Positions 11,705-13,224 of a stretch of 13,224 nt of DNA are shown here, one piece after another (the first letter of the stretch is position 1; each line of letters starts with the position of its first letter). The notes under the pieces are model-generated. The model saw only the letters and a list, made by a program, of their open reading frames with translations. It did no database searches and had not been told where the DNA came from. The stretch covers positions 1 through 13,224 of the forward strand of contig CAKZOY010000220.1 of NCBI GenBank assembly GCA_937138275.1, in the 5' to 3' direction. The position numbers were made by a program, and so were the translations under genes. This DNA is from an uncultured Chloroflexota bacterium (GTDB lineage Bacteria > Chloroflexota > Anaerolineae > B4-G1 > DUEL01).

Positions 11705-13057
11705 TTATGACCAGAACCGACACCCCCGACATCTCCTCCGGAAGGGGCGGGCCTTCGGCAGGGCAAGTTCGCCGCTGAGGTCATGGAGAGTTGCCTGGGG
11801 GCGCCCGTCGGGACCATACTCTACGCGAACATAGGTGAGGTAGTGGGGGGTCATAAACGCCTCGGGATTGGTCACCAGTTGTCGCCACGTTTCCAGGTCG
11901 GCCTGGGAGAAGTCCCGCCACCAGGTCCAGGTGCCGGTGTTGGCGTACACCCCGCCGTCCAGCAGGTCCATCCGCGCCGCGTGGGTGTGCCCGAACACCA
12001 CCAGCGAGACTCCCTGCTGGCGCACAATTCGCTGGGCCTCCTCTACCAGTCCATCGCTGAAACTCCGACTGATCCGACGGCCCGTCTCCAGCATTGCCGC
12101 CCGTCCCCAGGCTTTCCGGGGGACCTCCGGCCCCAGTGTCCAGAGATATTTCTGGAGTTCGTCGTTGAACTCCCGACGATATGCCGGGTCGCTCTCATAC
12201 CGCCGCACCAATTCCTCCAGGCTCTCTTCCCGAACCGCGCGGAGAGGCGAGGGTTCCCTCTCTCCCGCCGCAAACGGGCCGAAAATCATCCCCGGGAATG
12301 CGGTCAGCAGTACCCCCACTGCCTTTAGCGCGAACCCCGGGTCCAGCACCATCCCGTAGGCGATGAGGGCGGGGATCGGTTTGATGGCATCCACCCACCA
12401 CCGCTGGTACTCAATGTGGTTGTAGAACTCTATGACGAACCGGGAGCCGATAGGCGTCCGAAGGCGGTCGGGGTGGCGCGGGTCCACCGGATTCTCAAAG
12501 TCGTCCAGCCGATTCAGCGGGTCCCGGTACTGGTTACCGTGTTCTATGTAGACCCCATCCCGGCAGACGAACCGCTCGGAAAAGGTCAGCAGGGGCGCCT
12601 TTGGGCCTGTCGCCCCTACGGCCTGCCGGATGCGTTCCTGGACGCCGGGCCAGTGGAGGAGGATGTCGTGGTTGCCCTTGATGATGGTCACCGTGCGGCG
12701 GGGGGTCTCGGAGAGAAACGCGCCCAGTCCCTCAAAGACGGGACGATGGCCCGCGATGACCAGGTCCATCCGCAGGACGGAATCGGCCTCGGCGGTGGAA
12801 CGGTAGGCCTCTTCGGGGTAGGGCGCCTGGGGGTCGTATTCGGAGACCGGGACGGCCGGCACCTGGAGGAACTCTATCATGTCGCCGTTGATGATCAGTT
12901 CCATCGGCCGACCAGTGGCCTCGCTTTCGGCCCGGAGGTCCAGCGCGAACTCGTAGAAGCGGTCGTCGTGGCGAAAATCCTCCAGGGGGTTGGCGCTGTT
13001 AAAGTACCCGGCTCCCAGATGGAGGTCACTGAGGATGATTTTTGTTGGAAGGGACAT
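11705..13057 (-). CDS. Calcineurin-like metallophosphoesterase with large internal insertion
   Basis: It belongs to the two-metal phosphoesterase superfamily, nearest in style to the LpxH/UDP-diacylglucosamine pyrophosphatase group. The five metal-binding blocks are present: SDLHLG (10-15, Asp11 and His13), NGDMIEF (57-63, Asp59), GNHD (128-131), EHGNQYRDP (172-180, His173) and GHTHAAR (356-362). At 450 aa it is much longer than LpxH (about 240 aa), with about 180 residues between the fourth and fifth blocks, including a hydrophobic stretch at about 228-262 that might contact membrane. The C-terminus ends in a basic Cys-containing tail (RRRCRGC, 440-446). AAGGAG precedes the ATG. It is a lone gene. 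If the host lacks lipid A, as many Chloroflexota do, the substrate is something else; it remains unknown. Confidence 0.9.
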   Translation of the reverse strand: MSLPTKIILSDLHLGAGYFNSANPLEDFRHDDRFYEFALDLRAESEATGRPMELIINGDMIEFLQVPAVPVSEYDPQAPYPEEAYRSTAEADSVLRMDLVIAGHRPVFEGLGAFLSETPRRTVTIIKGNHDILLHWPGVQERIRQAVGATGPKAPLLTFSERFVCRDGVYIEHGNQYRDPLNRLDDFENPVDPRHPDRLRTPIGSRFVIEFYNHIEYQRWWVDAIKPIPALIAYGMVLDPGFALKAVGVLLTAFPGMIFGPFAAGEREPSPLRAVREESLEELVRRYESDPAYRREFNDELQKYLWTLGPEVPRKAWGRAAMLETGRRISRSFSDGLVEEAQRIVRQQGVSLVVFGHTHAARMDLLDGGVYANTGTWTWWRDFSQADLETWRQLVTNPEAFMTPHYLTYVRVEYGPDGRPQATLHDLSGELALPKARPFRRRCRGCRFWS

Positions 13058-13076
13058 AGGCGCACTCCTTCCGTAT

Positions 13077-13138
13077 TGCGTGTTGCGTAGTGCGTAAAAC
13101 GTAATGCGTGAAACGTAATGCGTAAAACGTGATGCGTA
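13077..13138. repeat. 14-bp tandem repeat upstream of the metallophosphoesterase gene
   Basis: The unit TGCGTAAAACGTAA recurs at 13091, 13105 (one change) and 13119 (one change), with a partial unit at 13133 and a diverged one at 13077. It starts about 20 bp upstream of the metallophosphoesterase start codon, so it lies where the promoter should be; no clear promoter hexamers are visible in it. Confidence 0.8.
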
Positions 13139-13143
13139 TCCCC

Positions 13144-13183
13144 CGCTCCTCCGCTCCTCCGCTCCCCCGCTCCCCTGCTCCTG
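13144..13183. repeat. 8-bp tandem repeat (CGCTCCTC-type)
   Basis: Five successive 8-base units (CGCTCCTC twice, CGCTCCCC twice, then TGCTCCTG) lie directly beside the 14-bp repeats. This is a pyrimidine-rich low-complexity tract with strong strand asymmetry. Confidence 0.8.
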
Positions 13184-13224
13184 CTACTCCCCCGTCACCC
13201 GGCCTGGAGAGGGCGACCAACTGA

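Noticed and set aside
13026..13220. 64-codon minus-strand frame at the window end
   Set aside because: It translates the 14-bp and 8-bp tandem repeats and overlaps the metallophosphoesterase start out of frame.
1..13224. tRNA, rRNA, insertion sequence, toxin-antitoxin or defence genes
   Set aside because: I looked on both strands and saw no T-arm signatures, rRNA cores, transposase motifs or paired small genes of these kinds.

Overview
The window looks like a GC-rich bacterial chromosome segment, most likely from a Chloroflexota (Anaerolineae-like) organism. This rests on gene content and style: a Hanks-type kinase, a complete minC-minD-minE set beside rodA, an LCP cell-wall enzyme with a long Thr/Pro linker, a Mycobacterium-type Ap4A phosphorylase/HIT protein, and GC-rich intergenic hairpin repeats. 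No rRNA, tRNA, transposase, phage gene or CRISPR array is visible, so the taxonomic call is an inference.

Layout. A tail-anchored Ser/Thr kinase (191-1177, minus) has its own near-consensus promoter. A 423-bp gap with large inverted repeats follows. Adenine deaminase (1601-3328, minus) comes next. The 692-bp gap 3329-4020 holds a cluster of consensus DnaA boxes, an AT-rich patch and a nested palindrome element. The core is a seven-gene minus-strand operon running from 9508 down to 4021: LCP transferase, HIT/Ap4A phosphorylase, minC, minD, minE, rodA and a flavin-reductase-like gene. Most junctions overlap or nearly touch (ATGA, TAAATG), so translation is probably coupled. A 584-bp gap with an imperfect hairpin separates this operon from type II 3-dehydroquinate dehydratase (aroQ, 10093-10581, plus). 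Between aroQ and the convergent Rrf2-family regulator (10865-11305, minus) lie a strong plus-strand promoter and an intrinsic terminator that together define a likely small RNA of about 75-80 nt. The Rrf2 gene has a perfect TTGACA/TATAAT promoter and a dyad at the expected start site. A 399-bp gap with degenerate inverted repeats follows, then a 450-aa calcineurin-like metallophosphoesterase (11705-13057, minus) and low-complexity tandem repeats up to the window end.

How the genes fit together. The operon combines septum placement (MinCDE), sidewall peptidoglycan polymerisation (RodA) and attachment of glycopolymers to the wall (LCP), so it is a cell-shape and envelope module; the HIT and flavin-reductase members are probably housekeeping passengers. 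Kinase, adenine deaminase, AroQ, Rrf2 and metallophosphoesterase are separate units. I found no protein-coding defence or other new multi-gene system. The most unusual signals are non-coding: the DnaA-box cluster, the predicted small RNA, and a family of GC-rich hairpin repeats placed at gene 3' ends.
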